64,000 bases of DNA from assembly GCF_014931715.1 (NCBI RefSeq), contig NZ_CP063164.1:930001-994000 (forward strand), written 5' to 3'. This stretch comes from Sulfurovum indicum (lineage in GTDB: Bacteria > Campylobacterota > Campylobacteria > Campylobacterales > Sulfurovaceae). Positions 25,998-33,993 of the stretch are shown here, in pieces (positions within the stretch are counted from its first letter, which is position 1; every line of letters begins with the position of its first letter). A program made the position numbers and the translations under genes. The notes under the pieces are model-generated. The model ran no database searches. It saw only the letters and a list, made by a program, of their open reading frames with translations, and was not told the origin of the DNA.

Positions 25998-26849
25998 CTA
26001 TCGGACTCCGGCGATCGCTTTGGCGATTCTGAGGAGATTTGCCGACCAGTCTGCAGCAAGAGGAGAGACCTTGATAACAGGGATTTCGAGTTCATCGGCA
26101 ATGACCCTGGCACTGCTGTCAGAGAACTCCGGCTGGGTGAAAATTGCAGTGATATTCTCTTCTCTGGCTTCTTTGAGAATCGTGATCAGTTCTTTGGGTT
26201 TGGGGTTCTTCCCTTCAAGCTCTACCGGCATCTGCACCAGACCGTAGGCCTTGGCAAAATAGCCCCATGAGGGATGAAAGACCATGAATCTGGTACCTTT
26301 GGGAAGAGGTGAGAGTATATTTCTGATCTCTTTGTCCGTTCTCCTTATACTATTGAGGAAAGCATTGAGATTTGTTTTGTAGTAGGCCTTATTGAGAGGG
26401 TCTTTCCTGGCAAGTGTATCACAGATCTTCTGTGCGATCTGTACGACATGTTCGGGTGCTGTCCAGATGTGTGGATCCAGCTCCTTCTCATGCTCATGAT
26501 GATCGTTATCATGGTGATGCGCTGAGACCATCGGAAGCTTCTTTATGCCTTCTGACAGATCAATGACCTCCATCTTCGGGTTAAGGCTCTGAAATTTGGA
26601 AAGCCATACCTTTTCGAACTCCACACCGATGGCAAAATAGAGATCGGCCCTGGATATCTTCTGCATCTGTGCCGGTTTTGGTTCGTAGGTATGAGGAGAG
26701 TTCCCCGGAAGGACCATTACGGTGACAGTCACCTTCTCCCCACCTATGGCTTTGACGAATGTTTTTTCAGGGAGGATACTGACAATAGCATTTATATTTG
26801 CTAATATTAATGTGTTTAGGAGTGTTATTGTAAATAATATTTTTTTCAT
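25998..26849 (-). CDS. znuA: zinc ABC transporter substrate-binding protein
   Basis: Periplasmic cluster A-I binding protein. Signal peptide MKKILFTITLLNTLILANINA; ligands likely His in GNSPHTYEPKP, His in KELDPHIWT, His in FMVFHPSWGYF and Asp near the end (SPLAADW). A His/Asp/Glu loop HHHDNDHHEHEKE (about residues 110-122) is the zinc-chelating loop typical of ZnuA. ATG 26849 lies seven bases after a TATAAT (26862-26857, minus strand), so the message is probably leaderless; upstream in-frame extension has no support. No Zur box could be recognised with confidence. Confidence 0.9.
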   Translation of the reverse strand: MKKILFTITLLNTLILANINAIVSILPEKTFVKAIGGEKVTVTVMVLPGNSPHTYEPKPAQMQKISRADLYFAIGVEFEKVWLSKFQSLNPKMEVIDLSEGIKKLPMVSAHHHDNDHHEHEKELDPHIWTAPEHVVQIAQKICDTLARKDPLNKAYYKTNLNAFLNSIRRTDKEIRNILSPLPKGTRFMVFHPSWGYFAKAYGLVQMPVELEGKNPKPKELITILKEAREENITAIFTQPEFSDSSARVIADELEIPVIKVSPLAADWSANLLRIAKAIAGVR

Positions 26850-26856
26850 AAAGAGA

Positions 26857-26900
26857 ATTATAGCAAAATAGTAACATATAGCCAATAGCTGTGCTATAAT
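26857..26900. promoter_or_regulatory. divergent extended -10 promoters of znuA and the VWA gene
   Basis: Minus strand TGCTATAAT with hexamer 26862-26857, seven bases before the znuA ATG. Plus strand TGCTATAAT with hexamer 26895-26900, seven bases before ATG 26908. Both genes appear leaderless, and the two cores are only 32 bases apart, so any zinc regulator binding here could affect both. Confidence 0.55.
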
Positions 26901-26907
26901 CCGCAGT

Positions 26908-28098
26908 ATGATACACAAAGAAAAGATCGAAAAAGCCAAAGCAAAGCTGATGCTGGAACATCCCTATATCGGTTCTGTCGCGACACTCCTCAGGCTGGAT
27001 GACAACAAAGAGACATTGACTTTCAGCAGTGACGGTATCAGTTTGAAATACAATGATGAATATTTTGAAAAAGCACCTCTCGATGAGATAGAGTTTGCAC
27101 TGGCAAATGGTGCGATGCACGCGGTACTCAAACACCATGAACGGGTGAATGACAGAGTCGGGCGTATCTGGCAGGCAGCGACAGACCTGGCTGTCAACAG
27201 TATGCTGGTAAAAAATGATTTCATTCTGCCTCCCTATGTATACTATGATGAGCGTTTTGAGGGGATGTATGCCGAAGAGATATATGATGTTCTCAAAGAT
27301 GAGATGATCTACAACAATACGCTCGATGAAGCGGAAGCTCCCACCCCTGATGACGTACCTGAAAACAGCGGCAAAGAGCAGCCGAAGAATGAGAAAAAAG
27401 AACAGACAGAACAGAGTCGGCAGACACCGCCTGCAGAGCAGATCCAGCCTGATGAGATCTTACAGGCGGAACTGGAGGCCCTGCATGAAGAGCTCCAGGA
27501 GCATTTTGAACAGATCTTTCAAAAATTCAAGCGTCAGGGTGAGTTGCCCAAAGGTTTGGAGATCGTTGTACCGGAATACTTCTCGCACAAGGTGAATTGG
27601 CAGGAGCTGCTCTACCGTTACATAGCGGAGTTTGCCAAAAGTACCTACAGTTTTGTACCACCCAATATGAAATACCTCTATCGCGGTATCTATCTGCCTT
27701 CACTCAGTTCGGATCTGCTGCGTATCGCCATTGCCATTGATACTTCCGGTTCGGTAGAGGAAACACTTCTTAGTACTTTTCTGGGAGAGGTAGAGAGTAT
27801 TATGCAGAGCTACATGAATTACGAGATCGATCTCATTACCGCCGATGCAAAAGTTCAAAGCCATAAAGTCTTCCTTCCCGGAGAAGCACTGGAGTATCAG
27901 GTGAGTGGAGGAGGGGGAACGGATTTTCGTCCGACATTCGAATATATCGACAGAGAGATCAGCTACCCGACCCTGCTGCTCTATTTTACCGATGCAATGG
28001 GAACATTTCCGGAGAGTGAGCCCAACTATGATGTGATGTGGGTCCTGCCGGAGGCCAAAGAGGTACCTTTTGGTGAAGTGATAGTTTTGGGAAATTAA
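26908..28098 (+). CDS. VWA-like protein with metallopeptidase-like N-terminus (DUF2201)
   Basis: Two domains with a linker. Residues 1-130 match the DUF2201 N-terminal, putatively metal-dependent region (NGAMHAVLKHHERVNDR). Residues ~135-185 are a Pro/Glu/Gln-rich linker. The C-terminal VWA-like domain has the MIDAS motif AIDTSGSVEE and GGGGTDFRPTFEY. 396 residues, cytoplasmic. Proteins of this kind are partners of MoxR ATPases, and a MoxR gene lies 4.3 kb upstream. The start is leaderless. The stop codon TAA lies in the TTAA that begins the palindromic element 28095-28368. Confidence 0.85.
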   Translation: MIHKEKIEKAKAKLMLEHPYIGSVATLLRLDDNKETLTFSSDGISLKYNDEYFEKAPLDEIEFALANGAMHAVLKHHERVNDRVGRIWQAATDLAVNSMLVKNDFILPPYVYYDERFEGMYAEEIYDVLKDEMIYNNTLDEAEAPTPDDVPENSGKEQPKNEKKEQTEQSRQTPPAEQIQPDEILQAELEALHEELQEHFEQIFQKFKRQGELPKGLEIVVPEYFSHKVNWQELLYRYIAEFAKSTYSFVPPNMKYLYRGIYLPSLSSDLLRIAIAIDTSGSVEETLLSTFLGEVESIMQSYMNYEIDLITADAKVQSHKVFLPGEALEYQVSGGGGTDFRPTFEYIDREISYPTLLLYFTDAMGTFPESEPNYDVMWVLPEAKEVPFGEVIVLGN

Positions 28099-28368
28099 GG
28101 GTACCTCTAATAACCCCATATGCTCATAACATTGCCGGCTTTGTTCTAGGCAAGGCACACTTTACAGACCTAGCCGTAGCTAAGTCGAAAAAGTGTAACG
28201 CCGCATAGGGCAAAGCCGGCATTGCCCAAAGGGGTGGGCTTTGCAGACGCGATCTTTCACAAGATGCTTCCATCGTCTTAGCTTTGGCTAGGACTTGAAA
28301 GCCTCTTGCAAAATCTCACATCTGCAAAACCCATTATGGGCGTATGGGGTTATTAGAGGTGCCCTTAA
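28095..28368. mobile_element. 274-bp palindromic element (MITE-like)
   Basis: Ends are long inverted repeats: the left begins TTAAGGGTACCTCTAATAAC and the right is its reverse complement over about 36 bases with three or so mismatches (TATGGGGTTATTAGAGGTGC then CCTTAA). Inside, CCTAGCCGTAGCTAAG and CTTAGCTTTGGCTAGG form another inverted pair, so the whole unit can fold back. No ORF. It fills the gap between the VWA gene and the ZorA-like gene and is bounded by TTAA on both sides. Confidence 0.75.
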
Positions 28369-28426
28369 CACATTGTTTAAATTCTTTGGATATACTTTTC
28401 ATTAACTTTACCATTAGGATCTGTGT

Positions 28427-29539
28427 ATGTTCGATATAGAAAATACCAAGCAGTCATCATGTTTAACCCACGCTCTTGTCATCGCAGTATTGCCACTGCT
28501 TTTCCTTGCAGGATTGACACTCGGCTATGTAGGTATTCTGCCGCTTCAGGTGGAGCTGCATACGCTGATCATTATTGCATTTATTTTTTTGGTATTTGTT
28601 ACATTTGTCAGACACAATGCCAATTATGCCGCCTGTCATATGAAGGGCTCCTTCAACAAGATGGAAGAGAGACTCCAGCACGAACTGCGCGCCAATGCAT
28701 TGACCATTATGGGAAAGACAAAGTCCACACTGCATGTGAAAGATTTCATGGAGGAGTACTACAAAGATATCCGTAATGATAACTTTGCAAGAGTAGCACC
28801 GTCTGTCTTTCCGATGCTGGGTATTTTGGGAACATTCATTGCCATTGCCATCTCAATGCCGGACTTTACTGTCAAGGATCTTGATGCGCTTGACCATGAG
28901 ATCTCTATTTTGCTTTCAGGCATCGGTACCGCTTTTTACGCATCTATCTACGGAATAGCACTCTCTTTGCTCTGGACCTATTTTGAAAAGAGAGGGAGTT
29001 CCAAGGTAGACAAAAATCTCCATGACCTTGAAAAACTTTATGATGCACGTGTCTGGAAAAAGGCGGAGCTTATCAAGCATGAGCATATGCAGAGCGAACT
29101 TAAGGACCAGGAGATCGTACAGACACTCAAAGAGACCTTTAATATGGACTTTATCAGAGAGCTCAATGAACAGTACCTTAAAAACTTTACGACGGTTGTT
29201 GCCGATACGACCGAGGGATTTACAAAGATCACCAACAATATGCAGGCAGTCTCTCTGGAACTGCGCAAAACACTTGACAGGATACACAGCAGAGATGAGA
29301 GTGTGAATGCAGTTGATACGATCAGGGAGAATATTGAAGGTTTCAATGAAAATGCCAGAAATCTTCAACGCTCAATGCAGCGTTTCGACGGTACGGTAGA
29401 ACATACTTTTGAAAAGATAGATGCAGAGGTGGGAGAGATCGTTGAGAAGCTGGCAACGTTCGCACGTATTATCTCGGAACAGAACCAGGAGATACTTAAA
29501 ACCCTGGCCGCACTGAAACAAGAGAACGAGAAGTTCTAG
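28427..29539 (+). CDS. MotA/TolQ/ExbB-type channel protein, ZorA-like
   Basis: Inner-membrane proton-channel subunit of an ion-driven motor. Two hydrophobic helices lie near the N-terminus (LVIAVLPLLFLAGLTL; TLIIIAFIFLVFVTFV). The MotA/ExbB core is about residues 120-185: VFPMLGILGTFIAIAISM and LLSGIGTAFYASIYGIAL. From ~200 to 370 there is a long charged helical tail (KTLDRIHSRDESVNAVDTIR), the cytoplasmic tail type of ZorA rather than of MotA. SD-like AGGAT. Cotranscribed with the OmpA-domain gene 2 bases downstream. No ZorC/ZorD genes follow, so a complete Zorya system is not present. Confidence 0.82.
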   Translation: MFDIENTKQSSCLTHALVIAVLPLLFLAGLTLGYVGILPLQVELHTLIIIAFIFLVFVTFVRHNANYAACHMKGSFNKMEERLQHELRANALTIMGKTKSTLHVKDFMEEYYKDIRNDNFARVAPSVFPMLGILGTFIAIAISMPDFTVKDLDALDHEISILLSGIGTAFYASIYGIALSLLWTYFEKRGSSKVDKNLHDLEKLYDARVWKKAELIKHEHMQSELKDQEIVQTLKETFNMDFIRELNEQYLKNFTTVVADTTEGFTKITNNMQAVSLELRKTLDRIHSRDESVNAVDTIRENIEGFNENARNLQRSMQRFDGTVEHTFEKIDAEVGEIVEKLATFARIISEQNQEILKTLAALKQENEKF

Positions 29540-29541
29540 CA

Positions 29542-30654
29542 ATGTTTAGGAAAAAGAGTACGGACGAGGGGAGTAACTTTTGGATCTCCTATGCCGATCT
29601 GATGGCAGGACTGCTGTTTGTATTTATTTTGCTTATTGGTGCCATCGTCTCCAAGTCGATCATTCTCAAAAGCAACCTGGATGACAAAGAAGATCGTCTG
29701 ACAATGCTTTCAGAGACACTCAGTCATAAAGAGACCATTCTTGATGAACTCAGCAGAGACCTTGCGAAGAATAAGACCCTGCTGAGTAATACGCAGGCAA
29801 GTCTCGATGAGAAGATAAAGACACTGAAGCTTAGAGAAGATGAGATCAGAAAGCTCAACCGGATGCTGCTTGAAACCAATACACAGAAAGATCTGCTTAA
29901 CAAGAAGATCACACTGATACAAAATCTGCTGCAGGAGACGAACAGTACACTCAAGAGGCACCGAAAAGAGCTGAAAGAGTATAAAGGCAAGGTACTGGTA
30001 CTCTCCAACCAGCTAAGTGATGTCCGTAGCAGCATGAAAGAAAAAGATATTAAAATGCTTCAGCTTCTCAATGCACTTGATGAAAAAGAGACCAAATACG
30101 ATATGCTTATTGCCAAGCTTCAGAAACAGAAAGCACAGATCAAGTCACTTACAGGTATTAAGCTTAAAGTGATCGCAGCGCTCAAGGAGGAATTGGGAGA
30201 GAAGATCAATATCGACAAAAAAAGCGGATCGCTTAGACTTGCATCGAATATTCTTTTTGACAAAGGCAGTGATGTTCTCAAAGAGGAGGCAAAAGAGGAG
30301 CTCAAAAAGGCATTTGAAGAGTATATTGGTGCACTGGTGACCAATCCAAAGATCAAACCGCATCTGGATAAGATCATCATTGAGGGACACACAGACAGTG
30401 ACGGAGGATATCTGTATAACCTGGATCTTTCACAAAAACGTGCTTTTGCCGTCATGAACTATCTGTTGAGTCTTGATATTGCAAAAAAATATAATCTGAA
30501 ACCGCTCCTGGTCGCATCAGGACGTGCTTATCTTGATGCCATAAAAGTCAACGGCCTGGAAGACAAAGATGCCTCCAGACGTATCGAGATCAAGTTCAGA
30601 CTGAAGAATGAAGATGCGATGCAGGAGATAGAGAAGGTGCTTGATGCAGAGTGA
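29542..30654 (+). CDS. MotB/OmpA-type stator protein, ZorB-like
   Basis: Partner of the preceding channel protein. A short cytoplasmic N-terminus is followed by one helix WISYADLMAGLLFVFILLIG (residues 13-32) whose Asp is the proton-carrying residue of MotB/ZorB. A long coiled coil (~45-220) leads to an OmpA peptidoglycan-binding domain: ILFDKGSDVLKEEAKEEL, IIEGHTDSDGGYLYNLDLS and SRRIEIKFRL. 370 residues; the coiled coil is longer than in MotB. The last 11 bases overlap a small ORF. Confidence 0.85.
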   Translation: MFRKKSTDEGSNFWISYADLMAGLLFVFILLIGAIVSKSIILKSNLDDKEDRLTMLSETLSHKETILDELSRDLAKNKTLLSNTQASLDEKIKTLKLREDEIRKLNRMLLETNTQKDLLNKKITLIQNLLQETNSTLKRHRKELKEYKGKVLVLSNQLSDVRSSMKEKDIKMLQLLNALDEKETKYDMLIAKLQKQKAQIKSLTGIKLKVIAALKEELGEKINIDKKSGSLRLASNILFDKGSDVLKEEAKEELKKAFEEYIGALVTNPKIKPHLDKIIIEGHTDSDGGYLYNLDLSQKRAFAVMNYLLSLDIAKKYNLKPLLVASGRAYLDAIKVNGLEDKDASRRIEIKFRLKNEDAMQEIEKVLDAE

Positions 30655-30817
30655 TTTCAAGCCTGAACATATACAACGTGCCAAAGAGACCCTGCACAGA
30701 CAGCTTGAGGTTGTCAAGCAGGAGATCTCTATGAAGAAAGAACGGGAGGCAGAGGAGAAGAAAGCAGCAGCTTCTTTTTTGAAACGTATTTCAAGTTTTC
30801 TCAAAGATCTGTTTTGA
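30644..30817 (+). CDS. 57-residue helical protein coupled to the ZorB-like gene
   Basis: ATG 30644 lies inside the end of the ZorB-like gene in another frame (11-base overlap), so translation would be coupled. The product is nearly all helix: a charged segment HIQRAKETLHRQLEVVKQE, a Lys/Glu run, and an amphipathic end AAASFLKRISSFLKDLF that could sit on a membrane. The last 27 bases overlap convergently with mltG. No family recognised. It may be a third part of the motor, but it could also be non-coding. Confidence 0.55.
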   Translation: MQSDFKPEHIQRAKETLHRQLEVVKQEISMKKEREAEEKKAAASFLKRISSFLKDLF

Positions 30818-31852
30818 TTTTTTCATTCTGAACTTGTTTGACTCTTCTATTTTCTGCTTTGTCTGCAACTTTTTCTTTCTCTCTTTCTGATATCTTCTGA
30901 ATGCCTTGAGGTTCGCAAGATGTTCTTTATATGTTTTGGCAAATTTGTGCCCGCCGTCTTTGTGGAGCATAAAAAAGAGATAGTCACTCTCGGCAGGGAA
31001 CATGGCCGCTTCGAGTGCTTCGAGTGAAACAGTCGAAAGCGGTGCAGGAGGCAGACCTTTGTATTTGTATGTATTGTAAAAAGAGGTATCGGTTTTGATA
31101 CGTTTGGGTGTGACAACCTTGTGGGAGTACTCCCCGTAGTTGAGGGTTCCGTCCATCTGAAGCTTCATTCCTCTCTTCAAACGGTTGTAGATGACCGAAG
31201 AGATAAGAGGCATCTCTTTGGGATCGTTGCTCTCTTTCTGGATGATCGATGCGATGGTCAGTAGGAGTTGGATCGTATAGTTATCGATTTTGGAGGTGAA
31301 GTTCTCTTTCTTGAAAGTCTCAAGTATTTTATGTGAACGGCTGAAAAGATATTGCATGGTTGTATTCTCATCCGCTTTTCTGGCAACAGTATAATGTCCG
31401 GCAAAAATGTCCGCTTCATTAAAGTGCATCATTTTTTCATAGACTGCATGCAGGAGTGTTTCATTGAGTTTCATGTCGTTTGCAAGACGTTTCAGCAGTT
31501 CCAGGTGAGTCTCTCCCGAGTATATCCTTATCTGCATTGTTTCTGCGGGGTGGCTGTCAAGATGTGTGAAAAAGTGGTATCTTCCATTATCTGTGTGCCT
31601 GATATGGTACCAGCCCTGTTTTGGAAGAGATGATTCAGAGAGCAGGTATCGGTCCCATTCGGTAATATTGTAGCCATTTCTTTTAAGGGTCTTCAATACA
31701 GCAGAGAGATTGTTATCAATAAAATAGACGAGAGGTTTCCCTTTGCCAAGAGGAAGAAAGAAGTTGTAGGCAAGCAGGAAGAGCAGCAGAACAAGAAGGA
31801 TCTCCAACAGTACAATGAAAGAGTTGAACTGTTTGGAGAGTTTTCCGCTCAT
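30791..31852 (-). CDS. mltG: endolytic murein transglycosylase MltG
   Basis: Inner-membrane enzyme that cuts nascent glycan strands. One N-terminal helix (FIVLLEILLVLLLFLLAYNF) is followed by a LysM-like region and the YceG catalytic domain: SIIQKESNDPKEMPLI (catalytic Glu), VIYNRLKRGMKLQMDGTLNYG and YKGLPPAPLSTVSLEAL. 353 residues, with a basic tail. ATG 31852 directly follows the TAG of the phosphoribosyltransferase gene. Last gene of a five-gene minus-strand run starting at the DUF302 gene. Confidence 0.92.
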   Translation of the reverse strand: MSGKLSKQFNSFIVLLEILLVLLLFLLAYNFFLPLGKGKPLVYFIDNNLSAVLKTLKRNGYNITEWDRYLLSESSLPKQGWYHIRHTDNGRYHFFTHLDSHPAETMQIRIYSGETHLELLKRLANDMKLNETLLHAVYEKMMHFNEADIFAGHYTVARKADENTTMQYLFSRSHKILETFKKENFTSKIDNYTIQLLLTIASIIQKESNDPKEMPLISSVIYNRLKRGMKLQMDGTLNYGEYSHKVVTPKRIKTDTSFYNTYKYKGLPPAPLSTVSLEALEAAMFPAESDYLFFMLHKDGGHKFAKTYKEHLANLKAFRRYQKERKKKLQTKQKIEESNKFRMKKSKQIFEKT

Positions 31853-32299
31853 CTACTCGTCCAGAAAATCTTTTTCCCAGAAGAAGTCTATCCATTCTGT
31901 TGCTTCATGCAGCCAATAGTCAGGCTGGATAAAAGAGCTTTTTTTATAGTATAGTGTAGCACTCTTGAAGGTAATGTCAGGATAGCGCTCATGCAGTACT
32001 GTAAGGACAGCTTTGAGTGTCTGTCCCGAATCAACGATATCGTCAAGGATCAGTACCTGCTTTGCACCGTTAAGTTCCGGCAGATTCATGAGTTTCGGAT
32101 GGGAACGTTTGACATCGCCATCGTAGAGTATGGAGTTGATAGTGAAGAGGTTTCGGTTGTCTGTTGCCTGTGCATAAGCATGTGCAAGTGTCAATCCTCC
32201 GCGTGCTATGGCAAGCAGGGCATCAGGCTTGAAGTCCTCAGTCTTTTTGACCAGTGTTTTAATATCATCAACAAATGTTTTGTAGCTGTAGTAGTGCAT
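31853..32299 (-). CDS. purine-type phosphoribosyltransferase
   Basis: 148-residue type I PRTase. PRPP loop VLILDDIVDSGQTLKAVL near residue 85; LLAIARGGLTLAHAYA is the PPi loop; the C-terminal YWLHEATEWIDFFWEKD resembles the Gpt/xanthine-guanine PRTase hood. Substrate base is not decided. ATG 32299 (MHYYSYKTF) follows GGAGAAGA; upstream in-frame codons lie before this SD. Between a DUF1456 gene and mltG. Confidence 0.85.
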   Translation of the reverse strand: MHYYSYKTFVDDIKTLVKKTEDFKPDALLAIARGGLTLAHAYAQATDNRNLFTINSILYDGDVKRSHPKLMNLPELNGAKQVLILDDIVDSGQTLKAVLTVLHERYPDITFKSATLYYKKSSFIQPDYWLHEATEWIDFFWEKDFLDE

Positions 32300-32312
32300 T
32301 TTCTCTTCTCCT

Positions 32313-32795
32313 TTAAGCTTCATCTTCACCCACATAACAGAATTCATCCAGGCCTTCCAAAAATGCTGTCAGCAGTTCATCCGAACAGGCTTTGAAGTTC
32401 TTGTGTCCCTCTTTGCGAAAGAGTGACTTGAGCTCCTGTTTGCTCAGCATTACATCTGCAAGATTGAATATGATCTCTGTCTCAGCTTCTTTGAGCTCCA
32501 GTGCAATGCGGAGTTTTTTGAGAATGAGATTATTGGTAAGCTCGACAGCTTCCTCCTCCGTTGCTTTTTTGGGACTTGGACCGCGTTTTAACACGATCAG
32601 CCCGTCAAGAAATACGCCCAGTTCTTCATAACTGCACAGTTCAAACCCCTTGTCATAACGGCGTTTAAGGAGGGCTTCGAGATGCTCTCTCTCCATAGGG
32701 TACTCTGCCAGTGTATAGGCTTTGAGCATCTCATCAATGGAGAGACCCAGTGCTTTATGGATACGGTAAAGTGTTTCATTTGTATTGATAAGCAT
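32313..32795 (-). CDS. DUF1456 (YehS-like) protein
   Basis: Cytoplasmic protein with two DUF1456 repeats of about 65 residues: NETLYRIHKALGLSIDEML...LEALLKRRYDKGFELCSYEEL and NLILKKLRIALELKEAETE...LKSLFRKEGHKNFKACSDEL. Each ends with a Cys before a Leu-rich helix. 160 residues, the normal family size. Biochemical function unknown. Two bases separate it from the YceI gene and 13 from the next, so it is in the same transcript. Confidence 0.85.
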   Translation of the reverse strand: MLINTNETLYRIHKALGLSIDEMLKAYTLAEYPMEREHLEALLKRRYDKGFELCSYEELGVFLDGLIVLKRGPSPKKATEEEAVELTNNLILKKLRIALELKEAETEIIFNLADVMLSKQELKSLFRKEGHKNFKACSDELLTAFLEGLDEFCYVGEDEA

Positions 32796-32797
32796 GG

Positions 32798-33415
32798 CTA
32801 CTTCTTTATCTCTACTTTACAGAGTGTTGCTTTTATGGTTGTACTGAAGCCGATGGTAACATCGTTCCAGGTCTTTCCTTTATGCAGATCATAACAGCTT
32901 TGATTGATGGATGCAAGGGCTTTGCTTCCGTCAAAATCAAAGAGATCAATCGTACCGAAGGCTTGAAAGTGCCCTTTGTCGTAACGGTATTGCATAGGGA
33001 TGAGCAATGTTTTCCGGTTCATGGTAACTGATACTTTCAGCATACCTGTACGCGGTTTTCCTTTAATATGTCTGTCCGTTTTTTGAATATCGATGATCTC
33101 TGCTTCAATGGTTGTGCTTTTTAGCTTTTTGAAGAACATCTTTACCAGGGTGTTGTCTCTGGAAGGATTGCCCGTATCTATCTTTGTGGTATCGATAGTC
33201 ACTTTGGATCCGACAAAGAGTTCTCTGAAGTTTTTCCCTTCTTTATGGGCAGGGGTGTAGGCGACACCGCTAAAGTGACCTTCTACACCAAGTTTTGCCA
33301 AGGTCTTATAAGCTTTCCATGAAATATTCACATCATTGGACTGTACCAATACACAGCCACTCTTCGCATAAACAATGGTACTGAATAAAAGCAGGGTGTA
33401 GAAAAGTTTTTTCAT
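32798..33415 (-). CDS. YceI-family periplasmic protein
   Basis: Lipocalin-like beta-barrel that binds isoprenoid-type ligands in known members. ATG 33415 begins a signal peptide (KKLFYTLLLFSTIVYA); the barrel follows with ISWKAYKTLAKLGVEGHFSG, KVTIDTTKIDTGNPSRDNTL and VSVTMNRKTLLIPMQY. 205 residues. Ligand unknown. Two Cys (GCVLVQ and NQSCYDL) may form a disulfide. The frame is open upstream to 33625 inside the DUF302 gene, without support. Confidence 0.85.
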   Translation of the reverse strand: MKKLFYTLLLFSTIVYAKSGCVLVQSNDVNISWKAYKTLAKLGVEGHFSGVAYTPAHKEGKNFRELFVGSKVTIDTTKIDTGNPSRDNTLVKMFFKKLKSTTIEAEIIDIQKTDRHIKGKPRTGMLKVSVTMNRKTLLIPMQYRYDKGHFQAFGTIDLFDFDGSKALASINQSCYDLHKGKTWNDVTIGFSTTIKATLCKVEIKK

Positions 33416-33446
33416 TATCGGCCTTTGTATTTGGAAATAGAATGTT

Positions 33447-33908
33447 CTATTTCTTTGCTGCTTCCTCTGCCAGAGTCTGTAGCGTAATATGTATTTTTTT
33501 AATGATACCCAAACATTTCTTATCTTTAATATTGTGCTTAAGGGTCCAGTATTCCGGATTGGTATAGGTAATAGTGGTTTTTCCTTCATAATCGGTTGTA
33601 AAGAGCATACGAAGCGGCAGGTCAAGTCCTATAGAGGGGTTGCACTCCATCAGTTGTGTACCTGCTTTGGGGTTTCCGAAAACGACAACCGTTTCAGGTT
33701 TAAGCCTCATACCTGCTTCTTTTGCATTTTTGGCATGATCGATCGTTGCAAAGTGTATGAGTTTTTTCTGCTCAAGAACTCCCAAAAGTTTATTGACTGA
33801 TGCAGGGACATCGTTCTGTGACTCCACTGTTTCGAGGAAAGCCCCTTTTTTATTTTCACAACCGGTAAATATCAGGGCAAGCAGCCCAAGAATCAGCCAT
33901 TTTTTCAT
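33447..33908 (-). CDS. DUF302 lipoprotein
   Basis: 153 residues. Lipobox LALIFTGCENK, lipid Cys near residue 17. The DUF302 pattern is clear: KKLIHFATIDHAKNAKEAG, VVVFGNPKAGTQLMECNPSI, LPLRMLF and TITYTNPEYW. Function of the family is not known; members occur in the envelope of many sulfur- and metal-using bacteria. ATG 33908 follows AGGAGG. A second DUF302 protein with a membrane anchor is at 58889-59473. Confidence 0.87.
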   Translation of the reverse strand: MKKWLILGLLALIFTGCENKKGAFLETVESQNDVPASVNKLLGVLEQKKLIHFATIDHAKNAKEAGMRLKPETVVVFGNPKAGTQLMECNPSIGLDLPLRMLFTTDYEGKTTITYTNPEYWTLKHNIKDKKCLGIIKKIHITLQTLAEEAAKK

Positions 33909-33925
33909 CACACACCTCCTCGTAG

Positions 33926-33943
33926 GATGCGTACCGACGCATC
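33926..33943. repeat. short palindrome GATGCGT/ACGCATC
   Basis: Perfect 7-bp stem with loop ACCG in the gap between ychF and the DUF302 gene, with TAGGATGCGTACCG context like many small REP-type repeats. Confidence 0.4.
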
Positions 33944-33973
33944 AGAAATTCGTAACACTCAGTACTCAGGACT

Positions 33974-33990
33974 GTTCGGTTTGACCGAAC
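33974..33990 (-). terminator. hairpin 3' of ychF
   Basis: GTTCGGT TTG ACCGAAC, perfect 7-bp stem starting four bases after the ychF stop; no T-run. Likely terminator or 3' protector. Confidence 0.5.
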
Positions 33991-33993
33991 TTG

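Noticed and set aside
28427-30817. Complete Zorya defence system
   Set aside because: No ZorC, ZorD helicase or ZorE nuclease gene follows; mltG and phosphoribosyltransferase genes on the other strand come next.
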